From contig NZ_JAPCKK010000016.1 in the NCBI RefSeq assembly GCF_030705605.1, positions 558,001 through 622,000 on the forward strand: a stretch of 64,000 nucleotides of DNA. Direction: 5' to 3'. The stretch comes from Paenibacillus zeirhizosphaerae (GTDB lineage: Bacteria; Bacillota; Bacilli; Paenibacillales; Paenibacillaceae). The notes under the pieces were generated by a model. That model did not search any database. It saw only the letters and a program-made list of their open reading frames with translations, and was not told the origin of the DNA. The position numbers were made by a program, and so were the translations under genes. Shown piece by piece: positions 18,468 to 27,023 of the stretch (its first letter is position 1; every line of letters starts with the position of its first letter).

Positions 18468-19403
18468 TTAAGAAAGTGCCTGAACCGCACTCTCTAACGA
18501 CTCCATGTCACTTACGTTGATCAATGTCAATGTTTTATCTATTTTTTTGATCAAGCCAGTCAGCACGCTACCAGGCCCAAACTCTACAAATGTATCCACA
18601 CCTTGGCCTATGAGCCAGGCTACACTGTCTTCCCACAGCACAGGAGAATAGACCTGCTCAACCAGCAGGGAACGAATCTCTCCTCCATCCTGTACCGGAG
18701 ACGCCGTAACATTCGCGACAACAGGAATCGACGCTCTTGCAAAATCCACTCCTTCGAGCTTGGCCGCCAATTTATCCGCAGCCCCCCGCATCATGGACGA
18801 ATGGAAAGGACCGCTAACCTCCAGCGTAATAGCCCGCTTGGCCCCCGTTTCCTTTACCCGTTCGGCAACCAGCGCTACACCTTCCTTCGTTCCGGACACC
18901 ACAATCTGGCCGGGGCAATTGACATTTGCCAACTCAACCGTTTGTCCGCCAGCCGTAATATCACTGCAAAGAGAGGAGAGCAGACTGCGGTCAGCACCAA
19001 GCACGGCTGCCATACCACCTTGTCCGCCAGGGACAGCTTCTTCCATGAACAGACCGCGGGATCGAACCAATTCTACCGCATCCGGAAAGGATAGCACCTC
19101 CGCCGCAACAAGCGCGCTATATTCGCCAAGACTATGCCCGGCTACGAAATCAGGCTTGATGCCGCTCGCTTTAAAAACCTCATATAAGGCTGTACTGGCT
19201 GTAAGCAATGCCGGTTGCGTATTGGAGGTTTGCTTTAAATCGGTATCGGGACCTTCAAAAATAAGCGTGCTCAGCGCAAAGCCCAAACGTTCGTCCGCCT
19301 GGCGGAATACCTCCTTGGCAGCCTCGGAGGCTTCATATGCGCCCTTGGCCATGCCCACACTCTGGGATCCCTGTCCCGGAAATACGAATGCTGTTTTGCC
19401 CAT
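18468..19403 (-). CDS. fabD: Malonyl-CoA:ACP transacylase
   Basis: Loads malonyl groups onto ACP. The oxyanion motif 'FPGQGSQSVGM' lies at the start, the nucleophile elbow is GHSLGE (Ser91), and the catalytic His lies in 'VSGPFHSSMM' (near 200). The 311-residue length is typical. It lies between fabH and fabG in the fap/fab cluster, with ribosome binding site GAGGTG before the start. Confidence 0.96.
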   Translation of the reverse strand: MGKTAFVFPGQGSQSVGMAKGAYEASEAAKEVFRQADERLGFALSTLIFEGPDTDLKQTSNTQPALLTASTALYEVFKASGIKPDFVAGHSLGEYSALVAAEVLSFPDAVELVRSRGLFMEEAVPGGQGGMAAVLGADRSLLSSLCSDITAGGQTVELANVNCPGQIVVSGTKEGVALVAERVKETGAKRAITLEVSGPFHSSMMRGAADKLAAKLEGVDFARASIPVVANVTASPVQDGGEIRSLLVEQVYSPVLWEDSVAWLIGQGVDTFVEFGPGSVLTGLIKKIDKTLTLINVSDMESLESAVQALS

Positions 19404-19455
19404 TCGTATTCACCTCGCTTCTATATTAATGTTTGCTATATTATCAGATTAGTGC

Positions 19456-20463
19456 TTACCAAACCAATACGGAGGCACCCCAGGTCAAGCCGCCGCCGAA
19501 GCCAACCATTAGCACACGGTCGCCCTCTTTCATGCGCCCTTCCTCTGCCGCCTCAACCAATGCAAGCGGAATGGAGGCTGCGGAAGTATTCGCATATTTA
19601 TCCACGTTGATCACTACTTTTTCCTCAGGCAGATTAAGACGCTGCATAGCGGATTGAATAATGCGGATGTTGGCCTGATGTGGTACAAAGACATCAATGT
19701 CATCCTTGTCAAGTCCCGCTTTCTCCAGCACTACGTCAGTCGCTGTCGCCATAACACGAACGGCAAACTTGAACACCTCGCGCCCGTTCATGTAAATGTA
19801 ATGCAGCTTATTCTCAAGCGTCTGCGGTGATGCCGGCAGCCTTGATCCACCCGCTTCCATCTTCAGCAACGAACCACCCGCGCCTTCAGCGCCAAGATCA
19901 AAGGATTGGAAGCCTCTTCCTTCCGGCACCTCGCCCACTACAACCGCGCCAGCCCCGTCTCCGAACAGTACACATGTATTGCGGTCCGTATAATCCGTAA
20001 TCCGAGACAGACAATCCGCTCCGATGACCAGCGCATTTCTGTACATGCCAGCCTGAATAAAGCTTGTGGCAGTAGCCAGTCCGTATACAAAACCCGAACA
20101 GGCCGCAGACAGATCAAACGCCGCCGCCCCCTTCGCTCCCAGCTTATCCTGAAGAATACATGCGGTTGAAGGGAATGTCATGTCCGGCGTAATTGTAGCT
20201 ATAATAATGAGATCCAGTTCTTCCGCCGTCATGCCTGCGGACGCGAGGGCTTTAACAGCGGCCTCATAAGCCAAATCAGATGTCGCCTGCTCGGGAGCCG
20301 CGATATGACGCTCACGGATGCCAGTGCGGCTGACAATCCATTCGTCGCTTGTTTCCACCATTTTTTCCAAATCGCTGTTGGTTAAAATTTTCTCTGGCAC
20401 GTATTTGCCGATACCAATAATACCGACCGGTTTCAAATTATTCATTTCGATTTCGTCACTCAC
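19456..20463 (-). CDS. fabH: 3-oxoacyl-ACP synthase III (KAS III)
   Basis: Initiates fatty acid synthesis by condensing acyl-CoA with malonyl-ACP; in branched-chain Bacillales it prefers branched primers. The catalytic residues are Cys122 in 'LSAACSGFVYG', His in 'FVPHQANIRI' (near 257) and Asn in 'KYANTSAASIP' (near 287). The start is a GTG overlapping the plsX stop (GTGA), implying translational coupling; an ATG six codons later is an alternative. fabH lies inside the fapR-plsX-fabD cluster, unlike in B. subtilis. Confidence 0.95.
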   Translation of the reverse strand: MSDEIEMNNLKPVGIIGIGKYVPEKILTNSDLEKMVETSDEWIVSRTGIRERHIAAPEQATSDLAYEAAVKALASAGMTAEELDLIIIATITPDMTFPSTACILQDKLGAKGAAAFDLSAACSGFVYGLATATSFIQAGMYRNALVIGADCLSRITDYTDRNTCVLFGDGAGAVVVGEVPEGRGFQSFDLGAEGAGGSLLKMEAGGSRLPASPQTLENKLHYIYMNGREVFKFAVRVMATATDVVLEKAGLDKDDIDVFVPHQANIRIIQSAMQRLNLPEEKVVINVDKYANTSAASIPLALVEAAEEGRMKEGDRVLMVGFGGGLTWGASVLVW

Positions 20464-21452
20464 TTCCCGCTGATTTCCTTCGATATGCTTTCGACAAGGC
20501 GGTTCTGCAGCGCGATCCGCGCCTGTCTGACCGCATTTTTGACGGCGTTTGTGTCCGCCGAGCCGTGGCTTTTGACGACGAGTCCACTCAATCCAAGAAG
20601 CGGAGCCCCACCATGCTCAGTATAATCAAGTTTGTTCTTCAACCCTCGAAGCTCAGGCATCAGCATGGCGGCCGCCAGCTTCGTCTTCAACGACTTGTTG
20701 AATTGTTCCCTAAGCAACGAGAAAATAGCTCCTGCCGTCCCTTCCAACGCCTTAAGCAAAATATTTCCGGCAAAACCGTCGCACACAAGCACATCGCAGC
20801 TGCCTGTCAATACATCCCTGGCCTCCACGTTGCCCACAAAACGGATTGGAAGCTGCTCCAGCAGCGGATAAGCCAGCTTGGTCAGCTCGTTGCCCTTGCC
20901 GGCCTCCGTACCCACATTAAGCAGCCCGACGCGGGGCTCAGCTATGTTATGCACCTTCTGACGGTAAAGGCTTCCCATCTGGGCATATTGCGCCAGATGC
21001 TCCGGTTTGGCATCCATATTGGCTCCCAGATCCAGGGCCAAAACCCCCAGATCGTCGAGTGTCGGAATCATCGGGGCAAGCGCGGGACGCTCAATCCCTT
21101 CCATCCGACCCACAACAAGCAGGCCGGTCGTCATCAGCGCTCCCGTATTGCCGGCGGATATCATGGCATCCGCCTCCTGCTCCTTCACCATTCGCCCCGC
21201 CACAACCATTGAGGAATCCTTCTTGCGGCGAACGGCCCGCACCGGCTCATCCTCCGCATCAATGATTTCTGAGGCATGACGGATCGTCAGATTGGACGGC
21301 ACCTGCTTTCCCTTCAACAGCGGCTCGATTCTGCTCCGGTCACCGACAAGCACGATCTCCGTATCCTTCCATTCAGTTGCAGCGGCCAGACCGCCCTCAA
21401 CTGTAACTTCCGGCGCGTTGTCTCCTCCCATCGCATCAATGGCGATCCGCAT
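20460..21452 (-). CDS. plsX: Phosphate acyltransferase PlsX
   Basis: Converts acyl-ACP to acyl-phosphate, the first step of phospholipid synthesis in Gram-positives. The N-terminal signature is 'MRIAIDAMGGDNAPE', followed by 'SAGNTGALM' (near 100) and 'VCDGFAGNILLK' (near 225). The start was set at the ATG at 21452, with GAAGGAGGGA 6-7 nt upstream, giving the usual 330 residues; the upstream extension is antisense noise over fapR. It overlaps the fapR end by 17 nt. Confidence 0.96.
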   Translation of the reverse strand: MRIAIDAMGGDNAPEVTVEGGLAAATEWKDTEIVLVGDRSRIEPLLKGKQVPSNLTIRHASEIIDAEDEPVRAVRRKKDSSMVVAGRMVKEQEADAMISAGNTGALMTTGLLVVGRMEGIERPALAPMIPTLDDLGVLALDLGANMDAKPEHLAQYAQMGSLYRQKVHNIAEPRVGLLNVGTEAGKGNELTKLAYPLLEQLPIRFVGNVEARDVLTGSCDVLVCDGFAGNILLKALEGTAGAIFSLLREQFNKSLKTKLAAAMLMPELRGLKNKLDYTEHGGAPLLGLSGLVVKSHGSADTNAVKNAVRQARIALQNRLVESISKEISGK

Positions 21453-22047
21453 GCTGATTCCCTCCTTCGCTGTATTCTTCCCCGGTGGAACGGTAAATGA
21501 CAAAGTTCCCCTGGAAGACCATCTCTTCTCCCACATAAGTGAATACTTCCACCTTAGCCTTGCCCTTCTGCTCCGGCTGGGAGCGGACATAGGCCTTCGC
21601 TATGCATTTCTCAGCCAGATGGACCGACCGCACGAAACGGATATCCGCAGAAGCAGTCAGCGCAATCTCGTCATTGATAACGGCAACGGCTAGTGAATTG
21701 GCCTGGGCAAACACATAGTGCCCCCGTGCGATGCCCGTCCGTGAAAACACATGCTCGTCCCGAATTTCAAATATGGATATGCCGCTTTTATCCAACTGCA
21801 AATCGACGATATCACCGATCACCTCATGCAGAGGCAGCGAACGGACCTGATCGTATGACCGCTCGGCCATCAGCTTCATCCGTTCACGAAGCTCCGGAAT
21901 ACCGAGCTCCATCCGGTCTAGCCGGATCGTCTGAATGCTGACCTTAAGCTGGCGCGTCAATTCCTGATCCGTGACGAACGGATTGTCTTCAATTAATTGC
22001 GATAGTCTCTGCTGTCTTAGTCTCTTCGGCAGCCGCTCGATGGCCAA
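21436..22047 (-). CDS. fapR: Fatty acid and phospholipid biosynthesis repressor FapR
   Basis: DeoR-type helix-turn-helix (about residues 20-50, 'TDQELTRQLKVSIQTIRLDRMELGIPELRER') followed by a hot-dog fold domain that senses malonyl-CoA ('EHVFSRTGIARGHYVFAQANSLAVAVINDEIALTASADIRF'). The start is difficult: the ATG at 22065 has no ribosome binding site, while GGAAGGAGG lies just before TTG 22047, whose product fits the FapR N-terminus. TTG was chosen, although the spacing is short. It heads the fap/fab operon and is preceded by a FapR box, so autoregulation is expected. Confidence 0.93.
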   Translation of the reverse strand: MAIERLPKRLRQQRLSQLIEDNPFVTDQELTRQLKVSIQTIRLDRMELGIPELRERMKLMAERSYDQVRSLPLHEVIGDIVDLQLDKSGISIFEIRDEHVFSRTGIARGHYVFAQANSLAVAVINDEIALTASADIRFVRSVHLAEKCIAKAYVRSQPEQKGKAKVEVFTYVGEEMVFQGNFVIYRSTGEEYSEGGNQHADRH

Positions 22048-22086
22048 ACGCCTCCTTCCGTCCATACGGTTGCAGAACTATTGTAT

Positions 22087-22149
22087 AAGAAAAACGTCTA
22101 TCGACGTACATCCAAAGAAGACAGACCGCATTTAGCGGAAGTTTTTCTT
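22087..22149. repeat. 63-nt structured repeat, copy 3
   Basis: The same element as at 5303 and 5414, in the same orientation, in the gap before fapR. The outer stem is AAGAAAAAC/GTTTTTCTT. The first hairpin is ACGTC-TATC-GACGT, a compensatory A-T to G-C change relative to copy 2. The second is CCGC-ATTTA-GCGG. A more degenerate relative may follow (about 22200-22240), with a CGGAC/GTCCG hairpin and the tail CTTTTCTTAG running into the FapR box. It would be transcribed as the 5' leader of fapR. Confidence 0.65.
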
Positions 22150-22240
22150 GCGATGACAGAATTGTTCAGCTCCGCTGAAAACTTATAAATTCTATAATCT
22201 TAAAATATATGTATAAGCGGACTTTTCCGTCCGGCTTTTC

Positions 22241-22257
22241 TTAGAACCAGGTACTAA
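22241..22257. promoter_or_regulatory. FapR operator
   Basis: TTAGAACCAGGTACTAA is a 17-bp near-perfect palindrome of the TTAGTACC/GGTACTAA type bound by FapR in Bacillus. It lies just downstream of a candidate minus-strand -10 element (TATACT, 22261-22266), so it would cover the transcription start of the fapR operon. No convincing -35 was seen. About 190 nt of leader holding repeat copy 3 then precedes fapR. Confidence 0.8.
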
Positions 22258-22299
22258 GCCAGTATATAGCATAGCCCGGCAAAAGGAAAGCCGAGTTAC

Positions 22300-22333
22300 A
22301 AAAAAAATAGCACCTCACCGTGGTGAAGCACTA
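22300..22333 (-). terminator. Terminator after rpmF
   Basis: Minus-strand TAGTGCTTCACC (22322-22333) pairs with GGTGAGGTGCTA (22308-22319) using three G-U pairs, followed by eight T. The stem pairs fully only as minus-strand RNA, which fixes its direction. Confidence 0.8.
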
Positions 22334-22390
22334 CTTTTACATTTCATCCAAGACGATTTGCTGCAGAATTGCAGCAAATCATTCCGAATG

Positions 22391-22564
22391 TTATTGAGAG
22401 ATAATCTCTCTAGATTTGTATGTTCCGCACACTTTGCACACGTGGTGAGCAAGCTTCAATTCTCCGCATTGTTCACATTTCACCATGCCCGGCACAGCCA
22501 GTTTAAAGTGAGTACGACGTTTGTCGCGGCGCGTTTTGGACGTTCTGCGTTGTGGTACTGCCAT
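22391..22564 (-). CDS. rpmF: 50S ribosomal protein L32
   Basis: 57-residue L32 beginning '(M)[21 protein letters not shown]', with the zinc ribbon CEQC ... CKVC intact (zinc-containing form). The second of two adjacent ATGs was chosen; AAGGAGGTGG lies about 6 nt upstream. It follows the DUF177 gene, as in nearly all bacteria, and is closed by a terminator before fapR. Confidence 0.97.
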   Translation of the reverse strand: MAVPQRRTSKTRRDKRRTHFKLAVPGMVKCEQCGELKLAHHVCKVCGTYKSREIISQ

Positions 22565-22690
22565 CATTCCCACCTCCTTATCGAGATCAACCCTGAAGGG
22601 TATGTGTGTTATCTCATTCAAGACTGGGCAGGACGACTCAGGGCCAACCCCACCGCAGCCGGTGAATAACTCATCGATTATTTCAATCTT

Positions 22691-23203
22691 TTATTTCTTA
22701 AAAAAATCCTTGAGACCTGCCAAACGCGGATCTATCCGCTCGTTGTTACAACTACAGGAGCCTTCATTCCAGTTCTGGCCACAGGTGGGGCACAGCCCTT
22801 TACAATCCGTCCGGCACAGCGGCGCAAACGGAAGATGAAGCAGAAACGATTCCTCACAATAGGGAGCGGTGTCGAACGTCTCTCCTTCGATCATGATCGT
22901 CTCCATGCCCTCGTCCACGTCATCCTGCTGTTCCTGTCCTTGCTCGAAGCGTTCCGAAAAAGAGATATTCATATGCTCGTGAATCGGCGTCAAGCAGCGG
23001 GAGCACAGCGTGTCCAGCTCAACTGTCAGCGTTCCGCTCATATCGATCCGTTTCTCTTCCACGCTTACGGCTGCAAGGTCTACAGTCAGCGGTGAAACTG
23101 AAGTGATATCCTTGCGGTGTGTAATTAGCGGCTCGACATTCAAGCTCTCCCGGATCAAAACCGGACCGTCATTCATAGCAACCTTGCGAAAATGCAGATG
23201 CAT
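22691..23203 (-). CDS. yceD: DUF177 protein YceD (23S rRNA accumulation protein)
   Basis: 170-residue YceD/DUF177 protein. The central region has 'LTVELDTLCSRCLTPIHEHMNI' and the C-terminal part has a cysteine cluster ('PLCRTDCKGLCPTCGQNWNEGSC'), which probably binds zinc. The family is needed for 23S rRNA accumulation in E. coli and plants and is almost always linked to rpmF. The start was set at the ATG at 23203 with GGAGTGA upstream; the longer reading frame would run through the promoter. Confidence 0.9.
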   Translation of the reverse strand: MHLHFRKVAMNDGPVLIRESLNVEPLITHRKDITSVSPLTVDLAAVSVEEKRIDMSGTLTVELDTLCSRCLTPIHEHMNISFSERFEQGQEQQDDVDEGMETIMIEGETFDTAPYCEESFLLHLPFAPLCRTDCKGLCPTCGQNWNEGSCSCNNERIDPRLAGLKDFFKK

Positions 23204-23230
23204 ATATATCACTCCAAACAAACAAAAATT

Positions 23231-23260
23231 ATTATACCGACTGAATGAGGTGTTTGTCAA
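23231..23260 (-). promoter_or_regulatory. Sigma-A promoter of yceD-rpmF
   Basis: Minus-strand TTGACA (23255-23260), an 18-nt spacer and TATAAT (23231-23236): both hexamers are perfect. The transcript would start about 20 nt before the yceD start codon. Confidence 0.9.
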
Positions 23261-23384
23261 CACCTTTTCCTTTACACCCTTGAGAGGAACTCGTTTCTTA
23301 CGGTATGCGGGCAAAAGTGCCGATGTTCGTGTACAATGTTATACAACTATTATACCCCACTTGACAAGGGAGCTGTCATGGAGC

Positions 23385-24617
23385 ATGAAAACGCTCGGAA
23401 TCATCGTTGAATATAATCCCCTTCACAACGGCCATGTGCATCACTGGACCGCATCGAAGGCCACCGCCCGAGCGGACCGGACCATCGCGGTTATAAGCGG
23501 TCCATTCCTGCAGCGCGGCGAGCCCGCGATCGTGGACAAGTGGTCGCGCACCGAAATGGCCCTTGCCATGGGAGCCGACCTTGTGATCGAGCTCCCGGTC
23601 GCTTATGCCGTGCAGGCCGCGGAGTGGTTCGCCTACGGAGCGGTCGCGCTGCTGAACGCGACCGGCATCGTGGACGCGCTCTGCTTCGGCAGCGAGAGCG
23701 GCGACCTCGCGCCGCTGCGCGCGCTGGCGCGTGTGCTGGCCGCAGAGCCGGCCGAGCTCAAGGCCGGCATCGCCACGCGGCTGGCGGGCGGTGCCAGCTA
23801 CCCCGCAGCTTACGCAGGGGCGGCCGCCGCGCTCGCCGGCGGAGAGGCGGACGGCGCGGAGCTGTCCGCCCTTCTGCAGCAGCCCAACAATACGCTTGGG
23901 CTGCACTATTTGATCGCGCTGGAACGGCTGCACAGCGCGATCACCCCCTTCACGATAGCCCGCACCGGCGCGGGCTATCACGATACGCTGGCGACTGGCA
24001 GCATCGCCAGCGCCACTGCGGTCCGCCGCCTGCTGCTGGCGGGCGGACCTGAGGCTGCGGCGCCGTATGTGCCAAGCGCCGTGCTGGACATTCTGCGGCG
24101 CGAGTGGGCCGAAGGCCGCGCGCCGCAGACATGGGAAGCGTTCAGCCGTCCGCTGCTGAACGCCTTGATCACGCGCAGCGCGGACGAGCTGGCGCGGATG
24201 CACGAGGTGACCGAGGGGCTCGAGTACAGGCTGAAGAAGCTGCTTCCAGCCCTGCCACAGCCCTCAGCCACAGCCCTGCTGACAGCGCTGAAGACGAAGC
24301 GCTATACACATGTGAAGCTGCAGCGGATGCTGACGCATATCCTGCTGAATCATGCCAAATCCGATCTGGGCCCGGCCCGTCTGGCCGAAGGACCGGCCTA
24401 TATCCGCGTGCTCGGCTTTAACCGAACAGGTCAGACCATGCTGGCCGAAATGAAGAAGACCGCTTCCCTTCCAGTCATTACCCGTCCGGCAGCGTTAGAC
24501 CATCCGCATCTGCAGATGGATGTGAGCGCAGCAGCCGTATACACCGCGGGCATGCCTACGGCTGCCGTGCGCAGCCTGTACGAAGACTATTTCAGAGCGC
24601 CTGTTATTGTTCCTTGA
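23385..24617 (+). CDS. tmcAL: tRNA(Met) cytidine acetate ligase TmcAL (YlbM)
   Basis: Nucleotidyltransferase-fold enzyme that makes N4-acetylcytidine at the wobble base of elongator tRNA-Met from acetate and ATP. The N-terminus 'MKTLGIIVEYNPLHNGHVHH' contains the HxGH-type nucleotide-binding motif, followed by 'ISGPFLQRGEPAIVDKW'. The 410-residue length is typical. The start was taken at the ATG at 23385, where the family begins; an AAGGGAG lies 12 nt upstream. The gene is much GC-richer (about 23540-24300) than its neighbours and Ala-rich. It is divergent from yceD, and its 3' end overlaps sepM by 14 nt. Confidence 0.93.
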   Translation: MKTLGIIVEYNPLHNGHVHHWTASKATARADRTIAVISGPFLQRGEPAIVDKWSRTEMALAMGADLVIELPVAYAVQAAEWFAYGAVALLNATGIVDALCFGSESGDLAPLRALARVLAAEPAELKAGIATRLAGGASYPAAYAGAAAALAGGEADGAELSALLQQPNNTLGLHYLIALERLHSAITPFTIARTGAGYHDTLATGSIASATAVRRLLLAGGPEAAAPYVPSAVLDILRREWAEGRAPQTWEAFSRPLLNALITRSADELARMHEVTEGLEYRLKKLLPALPQPSATALLTALKTKRYTHVKLQRMLTHILLNHAKSDLGPARLAEGPAYIRVLGFNRTGQTMLAEMKKTASLPVITRPAALDHPHLQMDVSAAAVYTAGMPTAAVRSLYEDYFRAPVIVP

Positions 24618-25641
24618 CCGGCAATGCATCCAGGTAGTGCAAAGCATCGTCCAGTGTGCGGACAGACACAAGCTTCATGCCAGTCCCGATTTGCTTCGCT
24701 TTCGCTTCAGCGGCCCCTGCATTTTCCTCCGGCACGAAGAAAATTTCGGCATGCTCCCTGTCCGCTGCCACAATTTTATGACCAACGCCGCCAATAGCGC
24801 CTACCGTGCCTTCTTTATTAATCGTGCCCGTACCCGCTATGCGGTATCCTTTCGATAAATCTCCAGGCGTCAGTTGATTATAGATTTCCAGCGTGAACAT
24901 CAGACCTGCGGACGGACCGCCGACATCTGTCGATGAGAAGGTGATTTCATGCCCGGCGCTCTCCGGTACGATTGTCCGAAGCGTGGCGATGCCGACCCCA
25001 AAGCCTGTACGCTGCTCCCCGGAAGCCGTATCCTTCACCGTTGTAAGCTTCACCATCCCACTCACCCCTTCTCCCTTGCGATCCAGCTTAACGGCTACGC
25101 TGTCTCCTGGCTGCTTGCCCTTCAGGATGTGCTGGAGATCATCGCTCTCCTCTACGCTTTCACCGTCAACCTCTACAATTTTATCTCCTGGATGAAAAAA
25201 CGGGTCAGCTCCTGCGCCGGTCTCCAGCACATAGATGTACTGTGGGACAATCCTGTAGGCTACTCCCGCTTTTTTATAGGCCGCTTCAATAGCAGAGGAC
25301 TGCGAATTGTCCATATAATACACCTGCTTGGCCGCATATTCGTCTTCACTGCTTCCCTGCAGGCGGCTTTCCTTGGTCCTCACCTCGGCATTCCTGTCAC
25401 CTTTTACCAGTCCCAGCATCAGCCAATTGGCGTAGCTGGCCGATACCGTCGTCATCATAAAAGTCCCCTGCTCTGTAGGATCACCATCCTTAACGGATAC
25501 CATCGGCTTGACCTCCTCAGCGCTGCCGGGACGGTAAATCAGATACGGGGTCGGCATATATACCAGCACATAAGCCATGACGGCCATGACGGCGGCATAC
25601 AGTAAGGTAAACCATAACTTACGGCTTCCCGCCCTCTTCAT
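24604..25641 (-). CDS. sepM: SepM-like membrane PDZ-Lon protease (YlbL)
   Basis: 345 residues with one N-terminal membrane segment (about 10-30), a PDZ domain near 120-210 ('FFHPGDKIVEVDGESVEESDDL') and a Lon-type S16 protease domain with Ser in 'STDVGGPSAGLMFTL' and Lys in 'VGAIGGVGHKIVAADREH'. In streptococci SepM trims a secreted competence peptide; B. subtilis YlbL is linked to the DNA damage response. The start was set at the ATG at 25641 with GGGGGGAA upstream. It is convergent with tmcAL and divergent from ylbJ. Confidence 0.92.
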   Translation of the reverse strand: MKRAGSRKLWFTLLYAAVMAVMAYVLVYMPTPYLIYRPGSAEEVKPMVSVKDGDPTEQGTFMMTTVSASYANWLMLGLVKGDRNAEVRTKESRLQGSSEDEYAAKQVYYMDNSQSSAIEAAYKKAGVAYRIVPQYIYVLETGAGADPFFHPGDKIVEVDGESVEESDDLQHILKGKQPGDSVAVKLDRKGEGVSGMVKLTTVKDTASGEQRTGFGVGIATLRTIVPESAGHEITFSSTDVGGPSAGLMFTLEIYNQLTPGDLSKGYRIAGTGTINKEGTVGAIGGVGHKIVAADREHAEIFFVPEENAGAAEAKAKQIGTGMKLVSVRTLDDALHYLDALPVKEQ

Positions 25642-25802
25642 TCGCACTTCCCCCCTTAGGTTCAATTCAGTAAATACCGAAACATACAAACCCGTGCTGA
25701 CAAGCACGGTCTGCCGCCGCTCCCCGCCGCATATCCTATTACTAGCTTATGATTATAAAATATCCCGCTTGATAGAACCCATCCGGAAGGAGGAGTAACA
25801 TA

Positions 25803-27023
25803 ATGGAGACCATACAGGAAAAACAGCCTGGTCAATTGTGGACAACCTGGCTACTCGGGGCGTGCTCGCTGCTGCTGGTGGCGGCGGTCGTGGCCGCGCC
25901 TGCGCAGGTATACGAGGCTTCCGGACAAGGGCTGAAGCTGTGGTGGAGCATTGTCTTCCCCGCCCTTCTCCCTTTTCTGATGCTGTCCGAAATGCTGATC
26001 GCCTCCGGCTTTGTACATGGTCTCGGCGTGCTGCTAACTCCGCTTATGCGCACCTGCTTTGGCCTACCGGGCCGCAGTGGCTGGGTGCTTGCACTCGGCC
26101 TTACGGCCGGCAGCCCGGCTGCCGCGGAAGCGGCCAGACAGCTCGCCAATCAAGGCGAACTGGAGGAACGACAGGTCCGCCTGCTGACCAGCACAGCCCA
26201 CTTCTGCAATCCCATGACAATTCTGCTTGTCATCGGAGCCGGCTTTCTGCACAGCCCGGCCACAGGATATCTGCTGCTGCTCGTACACTGGATCACAGGC
26301 ATAGCTACCGGCATGATTTCCGTCCGCCTTTTCGGCACGAAAGAAAAAACAGTAAAGCAGGACACGCAAGCCGCCACGCCGCGCGGTTCCGTCCCCCGTC
26401 CTTCCATACTGCAGGTCCTATACACCGAAATAGCCACCGCCCGCCAAAGAGACGGGCGCAGCTTCGGTCGATTGCTGGGCGAGACGGTATCCAACGCTGT
26501 TCAAACCTTGATGCTGACAGGCGGATTTATCATCTTTTTTGCCGTCATGATCCGGCTCCTGAATGTCTATTTAACCCCTATGGCTCCCATGCTGCTGTGG
26601 CCGGGGCTACTTGAGCAGCACCTTGGTGCCTACGCGGCCGTCCGTTTTTTGGGCGAGCCTCATTTGCAGGCTGCGACGATCAGCGCCGTCCTGGGCTGGG
26701 GAGGGGTAAGCGGATGGCTGCAAATCGTCTCTATGACAAGACCTGCCGACAAGGGCTTCACCTTCGCGGTCACTCGCCTTCTGCATGCAGGGATGGCATT
26801 TCTGACTGCACTGATCCTGTGGGCGCCCTGGCAGCAGTTAACCTCCTTTGCGGTTCCGGCTTATCTGGAACTGCTGCCTGTACAGGAAGAAGCTATTGAA
26901 GGTTCATTAACCCGGACACTGACTCTTGCCACTGCCCCGTTTGCCCTGCTGGCGGTCATACTGGGTATGCTGCTGACGGCGTCACTTATGATTGGCTGGC
27001 GGAATCATCGTTCTTCTCGCTGA
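25803..27023 (+). CDS. ylbJ: Sporulation integral membrane protein YlbJ
   Basis: 406-residue polytopic membrane protein (about eight membrane segments) with two gate-type halves. The N-terminal half has 'WWSIVFPALLPFLMLSEMLIASGFVHGLG' and 'ALGLTAGSPAAAEAARQLANQGEL', characteristic of YlbJ, which is made in the mother cell under sigma E and needed for spore cortex formation. The ribosome binding site AAGGAGGAG is strong. No clear sigma E promoter was recognised. The 3' end overlaps coaD by 38 nt in convergent orientation. Confidence 0.93.
   Translation: METIQEKQPGQLWTTWLLGACSLLLVAAVVAAPAQVYEASGQGLKLWWSIVFPALLPFLMLSEMLIASGFVHGLGVLLTPLMRTCFGLPGRSGWVLALGLTAGSPAAAEAARQLANQGELEERQVRLLTSTAHFCNPMTILLVIGAGFLHSPATGYLLLLVHWITGIATGMISVRLFGTKEKTVKQDTQAATPRGSVPRPSILQVLYTEIATARQRDGRSFGRLLGETVSNAVQTLMLTGGFIIFFAVMIRLLNVYLTPMAPMLLWPGLLEQHLGAYAAVRFLGEPHLQAATISAVLGWGGVSGWLQIVSMTRPADKGFTFAVTRLLHAGMAFLTALILWAPWQQLTSFAVPAYLELLPVQEEAIEGSLTRTLTLATAPFALLAVILGMLLTASLMIGWRNHRSSR

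Noticed and set aside
23376..24203. Long minus-strand and alternate-frame ORFs inside tmcAL
   Set aside because: They are explained by high GC content, which removes stop codons; no family resemblance and no ribosome binding sites.
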